Shown here: piece after piece, positions 35,564 to 47,733 of the stretch
Position numbering within the stretch: position 1 is the stretch's first letter
Layout: each line of letters opens with the position of its first letter
Origin: Sporodiniella umbellata
Lineage: Eukaryota > Mucoromycota > Mucoromycetes > Mucorales > Rhizopodaceae
NCBI GenBank assembly: GCA_025677835.1
Contig: JAIXMR010000042.1
Span: 1 to 64,000, forward strand
Length of the DNA stretch: 64,000 nucleotides
Direction of reading: 5' to 3'
The notes under the pieces: model-generated
Databases searched by the model: none
What the model saw: only the letters and a program-made list of their open reading frames with translations
What the model was told of the DNA's origin: nothing
Program-made: the position numbers and the translations under genes

Positions 35564-36521
35564 TTAGTCAAAAACATATAGCATATGGTGTATACTTGCA
35601 CTTTTCAATTCAAAGATCTTGGGTGCTTGTATAGCGCTATGGATTCTGCTGATTTGGATCTCACCAGAGCCCATGGCTTCGTGGTACTGATGCATTAATG
35701 CCATCAGCCCTTCATCCATCATGTTGGGCCCTAATTAATGTAAGTAAAAATTTTCTTATAAAACGATACCGTACTTTGCTCTGATGCAAATGTCATAAGA
35801 CTGCTCATCAAGGCATCCTGATCTTGCATGTTTTTTTTCAAGCTTTCCATAGTTTGTGAAATCAAATTGTGTTTTCTATCAAACTCTTTCAGTGTATTTG
35901 TCATTCCCTGCTGCCTCTCTTTCAAAGTTTCGATTTCTTCATGAAGACCACTAGCCAACGCCTTCAAATGCTCTTCTATTTTATCAGCTTGAGAATCCAA
36001 ATCAGGTGAAGAAGACTGTACAGGTGCAGGAAGTTGAAAGGATTTTCCAGAAGGTTTTCTCTATAGAAGCTAGCCTTTGGTATTTGTTTCACTTTTTTTT
36101 TTTTTCCTTTACCTTGATTTCTTCCAAAAGTTCTTTTCGGTTGTAAATAAAGTTTGGATGTTGAAACTCCCAAGCCTAAGTTCGAGTGAGCTTTCTACTT
36201 TTTTTGTCACCTCCATACTCTTTCACCGTAAAGCCGTGGCCCATCTTCAGGGTGTCGAAGCTTGTGGAAATCATATTTGTTCAATTGGCGTACGAAACTT
36301 GCAAAATTGGAATGTTTAAAATGCCTCGGAAGAATGTGCCTGGCGAATTCATTGGTATCTTTGACAACGAATGTTTGACCATTATTTCCCCACGAAAATA
36401 TATCAGGATAAAGATTTTCTTCCAACATACTTTAACTTTATTAGTATCCTCACATAAAAAATCCTCCTCTAAAAGCTTACTTGAACAGTTTTTTCACAAA
36501 CTCGGGTATATGCTGAGACAT
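35564..36521 (-). CDS. Heat-shock-factor-type transcription factor (short)
   Basis: Five exons (36521-36481, 36429-36219, 36175-36113, 36060-35775, 35730-35564) give 255 residues. The HSF DNA-binding domain fills about residues 3-105: [30 protein letters not shown], the recognition helix [21 protein letters not shown], and [11 protein letters not shown] rebuilt across intron 2. A second block ([26 protein letters not shown]...[15 protein letters not shown]) is a long coiled coil of the HR-A/B trimerisation type. There is no Skn7 receiver domain and little room for an activation domain, so it is small for a fungal Hsf1. The last exon is the least certain; an extra intron could lengthen the C-terminus. 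It binds heat-shock elements by family; whether it is the main stress factor cannot be told. Confidence 0.88.
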
Positions 36522-37564
36522 TGGTGAAACAATTTTGAAAAAATACAAAAGAGCAGCAATTTATGTTTTAAATTCAATTTTTTGTTTGTCAGCCAATCAA
36601 GGGGAGCTTAATAGGCCTTGGAGGAAAAGTAGAAACCAAAGTGCATAACTATATAAAGTATGTACATCTTTTTCTTAGTCATTCAGTGTATTGCTTCAAA
36701 GCAATTTTTTGGTCTGGCCAAAATCATCGATAAAAAAAAGAAGATATGTTATTACGCTCATGTTTGAGAGCATTGAACACAAAGGCCTTAAAACAGCCGG
36801 ATGTCAAAGCGCTGTATTGCAAAAAGAAAAAGCTTAAAGCTCAAGATTTAAATGCTAAAAACATTTTTTGCCAGATAACTACAGATAGAATCTTGTTTTC
36901 GTTACTACACAAAAAAAGAAGACCTATTTATGGCTAGGAAGGGACTTGTTTTTGTTTAAAGACTTTCTAAAAGGATTCGTTTTAGTTTCCTGATTGTCTC
37001 TATAGCTAAACGGTTTGGCGGCACAAAAAAAGAAAATGCAACTGGAGTGATATGTTTTCAATTAAACATATAAAAGCCAATATAAGAAAAACGAGGTTGT
37101 GTTTCATGTGATGAAGTTGTAGCAAGATAACATGATTACCGAGGTGTTTTAGACAAAGTACCTATGCATTGGTTTTCCATTGTCGTTAAGGCGAACAATT
37201 TTCGAGAACAAAATATGGTGTGGCGTTTCAATCCCATTTTAACTACGTTTGTTTTTATAATGGTAGCACTTTTTTTTTTCATGTTTAACAAGTTATGCTT
37301 AACAACTCCAGCGGTTTCTCAAAATAAACCAATAGCTTTCTTGAATCAAGTTGAAAGCTCCTTTTGACAAACAACTTTTGGATATTATCGCAGAGCCTTG
37401 GCTTGATGAGGATAGAGCATATATAGAGCGCCAAGAAAGGCTTTCTCTTTTTTTTTTTTTTTTTTCTTTCCCTTGTTTAAAGCTGCTGCCAAACTCTTTA
37501 CAAAAGCTTGTTACTAGAAACATTGTGACTTTTTGACCATTTCTTTTTTTTTTTTTTCTCAAAA
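36522..37564. other. Divergent intergenic region
   Basis: About 1 kb between the divergent HSF-type and F-box genes. Poly(T) at 37448-37465 and 37544-37557. No gene supported. Confidence 0.6.
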
Positions 37565-39339
37565 ATGTTCAAAAGGAAGCCAGCACCAAAAGATTCTGAC
37601 TCGAAAAAACGCAAAACTAGCCCTTCAGAAGAAGCTTGGCGCCTAGTGTTTATGGATGCGCTTGAAGCTCATAAAAACAACAAGTTTGAAGACGCCATTT
37701 CTTTGTTTGCAAGAGCATTATCTATGCAGCCTGACCATCTGTCCATTTTAGATGGCAGATCTTCTTGTTACGAACGCCTTAGTCAATACACTTTAGCAAT
37801 GGTCGATGCTAAACGCATGATCAATGTGGGCCCTGAAGATGCGAGAGGTTACCTGAGAGCTTGTAAGATCCTTGCTCTACAAAAGCGATGGAAAGGGGCC
37901 CAAAAAGCTTGCGATTACGGATTAAGTCGGGCCAGTCGACAAGATTCACGCTATAAGGCACTGGAAGAAATAAAAAAGAGAATAGAGCGAGAGACTGCCG
38001 ATCGTATAGATTTTATGAATTATTTGCCTTTTGATGTTAAAGCTATGATATTCAGCTATATGCCGTTTAGTAGGCGGATGCGATGCCTTGCTGTTTCAAA
38101 AGGATGGAGGGCATTTGCACTGAACTGGAGAGGAATGTGGCGAGATCTAGATTTCAGCGATAAAAAGGTTGGTCATTTGGTAGTGGGTCGCTGTTTGAAC
38201 CAGGTACAGGGCCGACATGTAAGAAGGCTGGCTGTGTCTAATGTTGAGCAAGCACAAATGGATAAGATACTCAAACTGGTGATCGATAATGACTGCCATT
38301 ATTTAGATACCTTGGGTAAAGAAAGGAATAATACAAAAGTTATTGAAGGCTTTTTTTTTTTACGTTAGAGCTCAAATCATGTCACCCCTCGCGAGACTTG
38401 TTTATCAGAACTCTCCGTTTGATGGGAAAGTATATTACTTGTATAAATATGAACGATAGTTGGGGTGTTAGCCTGTTAGATATGTTGGACGAACCCCTTA
38501 AACTCTGTCCAGATCTTAAAAAACTATCGATCATGCATATGCATTCAGTGATTGAAGAGCAGGTGTTTGATGAGGCAATGGCGCTTAAATCGGTTTACCA
38601 AACCAATATTCAAGAAGTACGGATGAGCGTTGAAAATATGTCAGATGATAGTTTGGTTAAAGTAATAAGCCATTTTCCTCAACTGCGTTTCTTCGAGCTA
38701 CAAACCTATACTGTTCTGCTTAACATGCTTCACCATCATCTTAACACACATTGTCCTCAACTTGAGTCACTTGTATTAACTATTCATCACAGTGAAGGGA
38801 CTATACCAGATAGTGACACACGGTCGAGACTGAAACACTTTAGTGTGCATGCTACAGCAGCACTCATAAGTGCGCGTTACCTTGCTTCGTTTCTTGCATC
38901 AGATCGTTTGGAGACTCTGGCATTGTCTAGTTGCTCAGCTATTGGCCCTACTCTGTGTCGAGTAGCCCTTTTTCCTGGCGCCTTAAAAAACATTCGAACA
39001 CTTCATCTAACAAACACCCTGGACCTGAACGAAGAGGACCTTGCTATTATATTACCGGCCTGTCCAGATTTGGAGGAGTTAAAAATCACCGGGTCTCAAG
39101 GAGTAACAGATGGACTGATGGAGCTACTCCCCGCCAATAAAATCAAGCGAATCGATTTTTCACTCAGTACGCGACTGACCGGAACGGGGCTTCAACAGCT
39201 TGTCAAGAAGCAAGGTGACCAACTTGAGAAGCTGATCATCAATAACTGTAGTAATATAGACTACGCTACTGTTTCCTGGGCTATAGAGACCCTAGGAAAG
39301 CAGGTAGTTGAGTGTAGACATACTGTCAAGAGACGATAA
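37565..39339 (+). CDS. TPR/F-box/LRR protein, Dia2/Pof3-like
   Basis: Two exons (37565-38315, 38369-39339) give 573 residues; the 53-nt intron has a T tract and TTAG acceptor. After a Lys-rich start (nuclear signal KKRKTSPSEE), residues about 25-130 hold TPR-like helices (ALEAHKNNKFEDAISLFARALSMQP, DGRSSCYERLSQYTLAMVDAKRMI). The F-box is at about 150-190 (MNYLPFDVKAMIFSYMPFSRRMRCLAVSKGWRAF), followed by leucine-rich repeats to the C-terminus (LKNIRTLHLTNTLDL, CPDLEELKITGSQGVTD, LEKLIINNCSNI). TPR, F-box, LRR is the architecture of yeast Dia2 and fission yeast Pof3, SCF ubiquitin-ligase receptors tied to the replisome and genome stability. Such proteins are often expanded in fungi, so this may be a paralogue rather than the orthologue. 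Confidence 0.85.
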
Positions 39340-39682
39340 GTGTCCATAGCGTCAGTGTGCCCACGTGTAGTCTTGTTATTTGTTTGTTGCACAAGCAAGA
39401 AAAGATCATCCAATAAATTCTACTGTCAAAATCATCCAATTACAGCCTGTTCGTCTTGTACACCCTTTTTTGTTTTATTTTTTTTGGGAGAACAAATCTT
39501 TAGGTGGCGTGAGCGACGCATGAGATTGCATCAAAAAAAAAAAAAAGAAGAATAGGGGATTCAATCGCACTTGATTTCGGATTCTATTAATACTGAAACC
39601 TCTTATGGAAAAATTTTATTGTTTTTTATTCTGATTTTATTCTTTAAAAAAAAAAAATTTTCTTGCTTTACAAAATTGAAAA
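39340..39682. other. Short spacer before the arrestin gene
   Basis: Presumed 3' region of the F-box gene and promoter of the arrestin gene, same strand. A-rich just before the ATG (39645-39657). Nothing else seen. Confidence 0.6.
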
Positions 39683-40996
39683 ATGCCAATAGCTATCTCA
39701 TTCCTTGGAAACAAGCAACTTTCAATTGTACTAGCTGAGCCAGTGGTACTCTTGAGAGGGCCACCTACGGAGCCGACAACTCATATTTTGCGGGGTGAAG
39801 TGGAGCTCCTTGTATCGAAGCCGATGGTAACTACTCAAGTCAATTTGAAGCTAATCGGCAAATCCAATATTTTTTGGCCAGAGGGGCTTGGGTCTCGAGG
39901 TCATAAAGTATACCACGAAAAAACCATCTTGGAACAAAACATCATTTTAGACGTTGGTACTACTCTTCCAGTCGGTCTCAATAGATGGCCTTTTGAATTT
40001 TTAATCCCCAACAGCCAAGTAGAAACTATTGAAGATGAAATGGCTCAAGTAAGCTATTATATGTCGGCCACCGTACAACGGCCTGGAATGGGCACACCCA
40101 ACTTACGCTGCAGAAGAAACCTGTTACTGCTACGCACATTGGCACCTTCCAACGATGCCTTGACCTCTCATGCATTGCCTTCCACTTCAATTGTTGCTGA
40201 GCGCCGAACAGAAGTATGCGACGCCACTTTCTATATAGAAAAGGCTGTCGTTTCTTCAGGAACCCAATTCCCTATTTCTATTGTATTATCCACTCAAATG
40301 AAGCACGTGCAGCTGGAGTCCATCGACATTGTTTTGACTGAACGAAGAATATATCAAGTCCCCGAATACGGCGCCAGAAAGGCTGAACTTCATGACTTTA
40401 AACTTCAGCTCGTTTCAGTCACTGACACGAGCGATGAAGAACAATTTAGACAGGCTATGATACCAGGCTCTGAACTTACAAAATATCAAATTAAGCGAGC
40501 CATCACCGGAAAAAACGCACATATACCCCTTGGCTCTACACCTTTCCAATACAAGTTTGTTTTCACCTTACCCAACTGCTTGACAATGAACCATACCACA
40601 TATTTCAACGAAATGAACTTTCTTCATCATCTTAAAATCGACCTTGAATTTTCTATGGGCGGTCAGAAGACCAATGTACATCTAGAAACACCTATTACTA
40701 TTTTAGACTGCCGGCTAAAAGAAGACTTTATTACTTTACCAACTTATCAAGAAGCTTTATCGGATATCACAGTAAATGCTGACGATGATGAAGATCTATT
40801 GAACAAGCGTGCCGGGTTTTTCGTCTGCCCATGTTATACTGAATATAAAAAGAAGAGTACCCAGTTTACCAAAAAGGAATGGGATGTACTGCTCCATAAT
40901 AGCGGAAGTGATTCTTGTTCAAGCAGTAGAAACGCAAGTCAAGAGTCTCTTTTACTGTTACCTCCTCCTCCTCCATACTATCAACTACAAAAATAA
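39683..40996 (+). CDS. Alpha-arrestin (arrestin-related trafficking adaptor)
   Basis: Single-exon gene of 437 residues. Arrestin N-domain at about 5-150 (SIVLAEPVVLLRG ... LRGEVELLVSKPM, KLIGKSNIFWPEG, LPVGLNRWPFEFLIP). Arrestin C-domain at about 165-350 (VEKAVVSSGTQFPISIVLSTQM-like start; EMNFLHHLKIDLEFSMGG near the end). Two Rsp5/NEDD4-binding motifs follow: LPTY just after the C-domain, and PPPPPYY seven residues from the C-terminus. The stretch SSSRNASQESLLLLPPPPPYY is Ser-rich and could be phosphorylated. Alpha-arrestins bring the Rsp5 ubiquitin ligase to plasma-membrane transporters for endocytosis. The nearest yeast type (Rod1/Art4, Rog3, Rim8) cannot be decided by eye. The lack of introns contrasts with most neighbours. 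Confidence 0.88.
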   Translation: MPIAISFLGNKQLSIVLAEPVVLLRGPPTEPTTHILRGEVELLVSKPMVTTQVNLKLIGKSNIFWPEGLGSRGHKVYHEKTILEQNIILDVGTTLPVGLNRWPFEFLIPNSQVETIEDEMAQVSYYMSATVQRPGMGTPNLRCRRNLLLLRTLAPSNDALTSHALPSTSIVAERRTEVCDATFYIEKAVVSSGTQFPISIVLSTQMKHVQLESIDIVLTERRIYQVPEYGARKAELHDFKLQLVSVTDTSDEEQFRQAMIPGSELTKYQIKRAITGKNAHIPLGSTPFQYKFVFTLPNCLTMNHTTYFNEMNFLHHLKIDLEFSMGGQKTNVHLETPITILDCRLKEDFITLPTYQEALSDITVNADDDEDLLNKRAGFFVCPCYTEYKKKSTQFTKKEWDVLLHNSGSDSCSSSRNASQESLLLLPPPPPYYQLQK

Positions 40997-43900
40997 TACC
41001 CAAACTCTGCTTTATCATATCATCCTCTTCATATATAAACAACCCACAATAAAAGTAATACACGCGTAAACGCGTGCGCATTCCAACATTAAAAACGTGA
41101 AAATAACGGAAAAAAAAATCGTTGTCTCAGTTTTAAAAAGTGTTGAGAGCAGAATTATCTCCTCTCTAATCATCCCAGTTCTAATGAGGGTCCAAAAAAA
41201 AAAAAAAAAAGGGCAGAAATCATTTGACCGGTTTCATCGAAAGAACCGTAGTTCTTTTAGCCGGTCCAGAAGACAGCTTTTGTATTTCAAGCCGCTCCAT
41301 ATGTTTTTTCTGCATACTTTCATATGGTGTGCATTGTCGGGAGTAGTCATAAAAAACCGGGAGATACTCATAAGCCTCCTTTCATTGAAAACAGATTTGA
41401 GAAAAAAAAAACAAGATCGAGTGCTTGTTCGATTCGGGGATTTTTTTAACCAAATTGACGTAGCATAGATGGGCTCAAATAATGTTACAACTTAGTATGG
41501 AGAATGCTAATTTTATTTATTACCGTTGTGCTTGTTTTTGCTATTCGTAATTTTTAAAACAGCGCCATATTTGAGTAGCAGCTTTATTTAAAAAGAGTCA
41601 GTGAGTCAAAAGCCGGGTAAAAAAAACGTGAAAAAAGCTGAAAAAACTGGTAAGTCAAGATTTTAGCGATGGTATAATACGCCAATTTATTTAAGCGCAA
41701 TCAGAGTATATTTGAAGACGCCCAGTTATTTATTGAGCATGTGCGTTAAGTCTAAATACCTGGTACTACCTTAACTCCTTTTTGTTTTCAAAATATTGAA
41801 GGAAAGGGATTGCACATTTTTCCTATAAGCCTGTTAGCCTAGAACGTATGTCGGAATTTAAAATATGACATTAATTATTTAAGATATGTCAAGTCTTTTG
41901 ACAGACCAAAGGAAAGGCAACAACATCTTGTTATACTAGTAATCGGGCACTTACTCACACGATTTATCTAAGAAAATACAGCTTTATATAAATTATAGAC
42001 TCGGTATTAATAAAAAACTTGTACTGTCTTATTAATCGGTTTTTAACAGATATTTTTTTCGCTAATGCTTTCTTTTACAACATTTGAACAGCACGCAAAT
42101 TTCATTTTCTTTCAAGTAGCCGCTAAAGTTTTTAAACAGCCCCATGTAAAAAGAAGTGACTTTTAGATTTTCTTTTAGTGTTTGTCTATCATTGTAGTTT
42201 AAACTTTAAATTGGTGACACATATTTTTCATATCATTTAGTAAATTTAAATGGCATTAATGGTTGCTTCTGACTGTATCGAGAGAGAAAGGGGGACTGAC
42301 CCTGTTATTTCTTTGAGTGTAACTAATGATTTTTGTGTGAGAGTTGGATGAGCCGAAAACCTAGATCAGCACTCATTATGTCATACTAGGTACCCAAACA
42401 TATGTAACAGCAACCAAACTGAGAAAGCCTTGTCTCGTAAACATTCTGTAAACGCTTGTGACTGGTCTTTGTATTTCAATCTCCGCAATACTTTTATAAA
42501 CAATGGGCACAGGAAAGCCCACTGGAAAACTGTTCAATTGACCTTTACTTTCTTAACCACGGCAACAGTTAGTATACCAAAACCGCTGTTTTAAAAAGAA
42601 TAGTCAGAAATTCCGCTACGAAATTTATCAACCCCACTTCTCCTTTCCTCCCTCCTCCCCCACGTCTTGATCTATTGCTGTCTTAGACAAAACATTTAGT
42701 ATTCCAATTTGAATGTATAATTTTCTTGCTGAGTACTACAATATTTATGGATGCACCGTAAATACGTGCAACAAACAAAAGTATTTTGAAAAAAAACAAT
42801 ACGCATCTGATGTTTGATTATCAGTCAATTTGACTATAAATGAAACCGGAACTCTCTAGTTTCTCTACAAACAAAAGAAAAATACGTTCAATTATCATTA
42901 AAATTACGTTTTACTCATATTGCTTTATTGCTATATGATTTACTCAGAGATTCTTGATCATTCCAGTTTTTAGGCCTGTCCTACTTTACTTTTGTAATTT
43001 AAAATGCAACGTTAAAAGTTTAAATGTTTTTTAAAGACCAAGAATAGCCTCAAAAAATTTATGAGAAAACAATTTCGATATGTCTTTAAATACCCAAAAA
43101 GAAGAATCACCTTCTTTAATAAAACACTGCTTTTTGTGCTTTAATTTCTCAAAAACAAAGAAGTCTATTTATTTCCGATTCTACGGAAACAAACCAATTG
43201 TTACTACAGTCAACTAGTACTAATTTTTTCTTGTGTTAATAATGCTAAACTTTGGTTTTGAAAAGATGGTCTAAGCTACAATCAAAGTGATAAATATGTC
43301 AAACAATCAGAAATTTTGTTTTGGAGCTACATTCAACAAATAGTTATTATCAATTTTAATATGAAGCTGCTTTAAATACATGGTTTCTTTTTTTTTGGAT
43401 TGGAAAAATATACGCTATCTTTAGTATTAGCTGAGGGATTGGTTTACTTCAAAAATACATAGACACCGTTTTCTGAGTAATTGCGTATTTTGGATATAAG
43501 AAGGCCATATAGACTTTTTTTTTTTTTTTTTTTTTTACCAAAACGCTTATTTTCCAAAAAAAAAAAAAAAAAAAAAAAAAAGAATAAAAACAATTACCTT
43601 ACGTAGAAGAAATAGCTAACTACTGCTTATAAAATAGGTGAATAGTTTGATCCCTGAACACGAACAATAGACAAATAGCCGTATTGGCAACTAAAGAGGA
43701 GATCAATTTAAGGAACAATGTATTGTTTCGCTCTCCGGTTACTGAATATTCGATTTAGGTTTCATAATTTTTTAATTCGAACTTTCAAATAAATTATAGA
43801 TTGCTGTTTTATTTGCTATAGCTTTTTTTGAGCTTGTAAAGTTCGATGTTGAATCACTTAAAAATTTTTTTGGGTGTTTCTTCAAATTAGTTAACCCTCA

Positions 43901-45115
43901 AGCCATTATCTAGCTTTTTATTTTGAAAGCTTTTATTTTTTTAACATTTTCACTACTTAAATTTTTTTTTTTTAGAAGAGTTCAAGTAGAGCTTTTTGTA
44001 AAAAAAAAAAAAAAAAAATAAAGCCATACGTTTCTTTGTCTAGAAAATTACATCCAATAGCGAATAGATCTTTTTTGATAAGCGCAAGTTTGTCTGCCGT
44101 TTTTCATTGAGCCATCCCTGACTATATCTAAAACTTCAGAAAAGAAGAAAAAAGATACTTTAGACTAAATACAGTAGTGTCACAATATATTCAAAAAGGT
44201 CCTTTTGTTACTGTTGCTGTGTGTATTGTTTTTCAGAAGCTGAATTCATAAATCCCTAGATGGCAATTCTCTATTTTAGAAGGTATTTTTTATTATGAAA
44301 AGGAAACTAATGGAGTAACCTATTGTTTTCCAGTCAATCTTTTGTTGTCAATGTTAGTGACAATAACTCTCAAGTCCAGTTTCAAGTCAAGGTATGACAA
44401 CGTCAAACATAGTGTTACCTAAAACCTATTGTTGGCGACTCCACAAAAATAGAGCCCATGTTTTATCTATGAATAAAGCCACTATATGAATACCAATAAT
44501 TCAGCTATTAAATCTCAAATATTAATAAACAACAGTATTTTCGACAACCCCTAATGATACAATGTATTATAGGTATACTTTTTGGTTTTTTCTTTGTTTC
44601 TTGGTCAACATTACTGCATTTTTGAGTTTAAGATATGCTTTCGGTTTAAAGGGCTGCTTTCTTAAACGTCCAACAAGTGAGATTTCCCAAGTACATAAAA
44701 TCACAACGTCCTTGTATTTTATAATATTTCGACAAAAACCGTACAATTGCTCTTCTATATTCTACTTCTGCAAGGAAATTACGATTTTTTTATTAGCTTT
44801 ACTTGGTGACCTCGGGTTTAAAACGGAGTTATATTTAGTTCAGGCGTCGTAAACGGTATTTTACGCTATAGGAGTGAGACCATTACAAATTGGCTTAAAA
44901 ATCCAACTCTAAAAGGGGTACCGCTTTTACAGGTTGTGTAAATGCTTTGATATCTACTACCTCTTTATCTTTTTTTTTTTTTATCAAAATGTAAATGGAG
45001 CAGGCCGATGAATCTTGTTATCTTGGGAGTTTATAGTAAAAAGATGAAGCCTGGTTTTCATTAATCATTACAAACATTAGCAAAAGGACGTAGCACTACT
45101 TAAACCATGCATAGC

Positions 45116-45148
<33 letters not shown>

Positions 45149-47733
45149 TCGTTCTAACGTCAAGGGGTGGCTTTCGTTCGTTCGAAGAGGATTTTTTGTA
45201 ATTTATGTATTGCTTGTGTCAGCTGAGGTGGCGATTTGTCTCTATTAAAAAACTGATCGTTTTTTTTAAAAAAAGAAAATTATATTACTGATTGACTAAT
45301 GTACTCCAACTGTTAGAGTTTGATGAGCAAAAACAAACAATAATACTTGTAATCGTGGTACGAAAAAAGCAACCATGGTATGAAAAAAGTAACTATGGTA
45401 TGATAAAAGTGACTAGAGTCTCAAAAAGGCTTTACTAAGGTGACCATGTACAGAAAAAAGCAAACATAATAAAAAAAAAAACTTATTTGTGAGTGTTTTT
45501 TCTGTCTTGCCCGGGTTTATTCATGAATATTCATGAAGTGTGTACAGCATGTCTTGTGAACAAGCAGTCTGTATATTCGATTTTAAAGAATTTAACAAAG
45601 TGCGTGTAAGCTTCTAGGAAAAATAAACAAAGCTGAAAAGTTAGAATTGGGTCTATCGCAATCAAGAAATATTAAAATTGGCTACTTTAATATTGTTTAC
45701 CACATCTAAAAAGGGAAAAGATATTGACTGCAATTTTTTTTGGTAATATATGTATATTTTGGACGCTTCCAAAAAAAACTATTCAGCCATTTTACAAGGG
45801 ATTGACTCGTCTCAGATAAATCTATTGAGGCGATTTCATCTATGCTGTTAGAAAAGGAGGAATAGATAGCCTTGAATGAATATCTTTCTACGTGTTTAAT
45901 ATCCATAGCTTGTAATAGCTGGGCTCTGACATCGTCTTTTTATTTTCTTATTGATCTTATATAATCTGTCAATTCCTAACCGTCACTTTCTGTTTTCCAT
46001 TTTTTTTCTTTGTTTTGAAAAAGTGTAGTGTTTTTTTTAGCCAAGTTTTAAAGCCTTTAGTGTTCTCATCATCAAAGTAATCTGTATTGTTGTGAACACA
46101 CATAGTTTATACACAATAATTAGTGACGAATTTGGTATACTTTTCTTCTTGTACTATCGTTTGAAATTGAGCTACAATAATGAAAAAACGACAACGAATG
46201 AATACAGTGCCTTCTCTCTCAATAAACTAATCTTCTTTTTATACTACTTGCTCACTCTTTTAAAATGAATTTTCTCATTAAGACGATGGAGAGGGTATTG
46301 CTGAAAAATCTAGAAAAAAAACACTTGTTTTTATTGTCGATCCACCATTTCGTTCGACAAATTTAACAACTCTTCAAAAATGCATATCTTGAATAAAAAA
46401 AGCTTTATAGTTTGATCTCAAACTACTCAAAAAAAAAAAAACAGCAGAAGAAAGCTTGTGCAAATTTTTTCACAAAATAGGGAAAAGTTTCAAAAAGTGG
46501 AAGCACTGCAACGGTGGAATTTGAACAGTAAGGTGATCATTAGTATGCCTAACACCAAAACTGGATCAGTAGGATCAATTACGTAGCAAATTTCCACACC
46601 AACAATGTTCTATGTGTTCTTAAAGGTTATCAATATAGTTTCTTTATGGAACTCTACAATATAAAATGCAAATAGCTTGTTCACGACAAATGATTTTATC
46701 GCAAAGGGGGTAAAGATGAGAGTTGCAGTTCGTAATTTGTAATTTCAAGTAATTTCTTTCTCCGAAAAGATAGCGTTTGGAATTTCATTGGTTCACTTAT
46801 ATTCTGTGTTTTTGCAACGTCAGATCCTTAGGATAATGTCTTCTGCAGTACAGTCTGTTTGGTTTCAATCTTCCTGTGTTAAGTACTAAAAACAAAAACT
46901 TTTATATTGTGACTTTTCGAGAAATTACTGTAAGAATTGAATAAATAACTTCAGAGGCAGCGTTTACTAATATATAGTCTTTATAAATCTTCTCTGGGAG
47001 ATGTGTTCACAAGAGGAGCAACAATCATAAAAACTGATCGTTCAATTTGACTGTACACTAATGAAGCCGACTCTGAGAAAAAAAATCGGCGGCTGTTTAA
47101 CGAAATCGCCTGTTGTTGTATTTGAGATGTCTATTCAGAACCTGAGACCGTTTTAGGTCTGGCAATACTTGCTTAGATCGAGAGTATCAGTAGAGAGTTC
47201 TTCTATACTTTAATCAATATTACTTTGAGCTCTTTTTTTTCAGACACTCTTTATAAAAAAAAACTCGTTTTAGTGGCATCGGATTTGGGTAAAAGACAAA
47301 AAGTACTCTTTCAAAGCGAGCTTTTTGATAAACAGAGCGAGCCCTGAATGATGTAAAAGTGGATTTCAGCTGAAGACTAAAGCTGACTCAGTTTGTCGGA
47401 ATTTAATCTGAGCGCGGAGCCACTGTACTTATTAGAGCTTTTGTGTGACTTATCATCGATCTACAATGAAAACAACCAAGCCGGCGATGTAAAATAAACT
47501 ATATACTATCAAAAGGATAGCACAAGGATACATTCTAACCAAAACAGCCAGCTTGTTTTTTTTTCTTTTCTAGAAAAAGAAAGCCAATTAAAGTATATTG
47601 CTTAAAACCTAAGCCGTATTGTGTGTGGATAAAGTCATATATAGATATCTGAGCATTAAAATTTTTTTCAATCGGTTTTAATATAAAAAAGCTGCAAGTA
47701 TTTTAACCACCACTCTTTTCTTTTCAATTCATT
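40997..47733. other. Gene desert of 6.7 kb
   Basis: The longest gene-free stretch of the window. AT-rich, with fewer homopolymer tracts than elsewhere apart from T/A pairs at about 43517-43536 and 43556-43582 and T at 45119-45144. It holds the 20-bp minisatellite at 45356-45415. No recognisable transposase, reverse transcriptase or integrase motif, and no tRNA-like T arm. Frames at 41097-41468 and 44562-44852 lack support. Decayed transposon or centromere-flank-like DNA are possibilities only. Confidence 0.5.
45356..45415. repeat. Three-unit 20-bp tandem repeat
   Basis: Three head-to-tail 20-bp units of the form TGGTAYGAWAAAAGYRACYA. Units 2 and 3 differ at two positions and unit 1 has four differences from unit 2. 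It lies in the large gene-free region. Confidence 0.85.

Noticed and set aside
41400..41440. GTTCGATTC resembling a tRNA T loop
   Set aside because: Flanking bases do not pair into a T stem, and there is no acceptor stem or anticodon arm.
44562..44852. 96-codon frame in the desert with hydrophobic start
   Set aside because: Signal-like start, but the rest has no pattern and composition equals the surrounding DNA.
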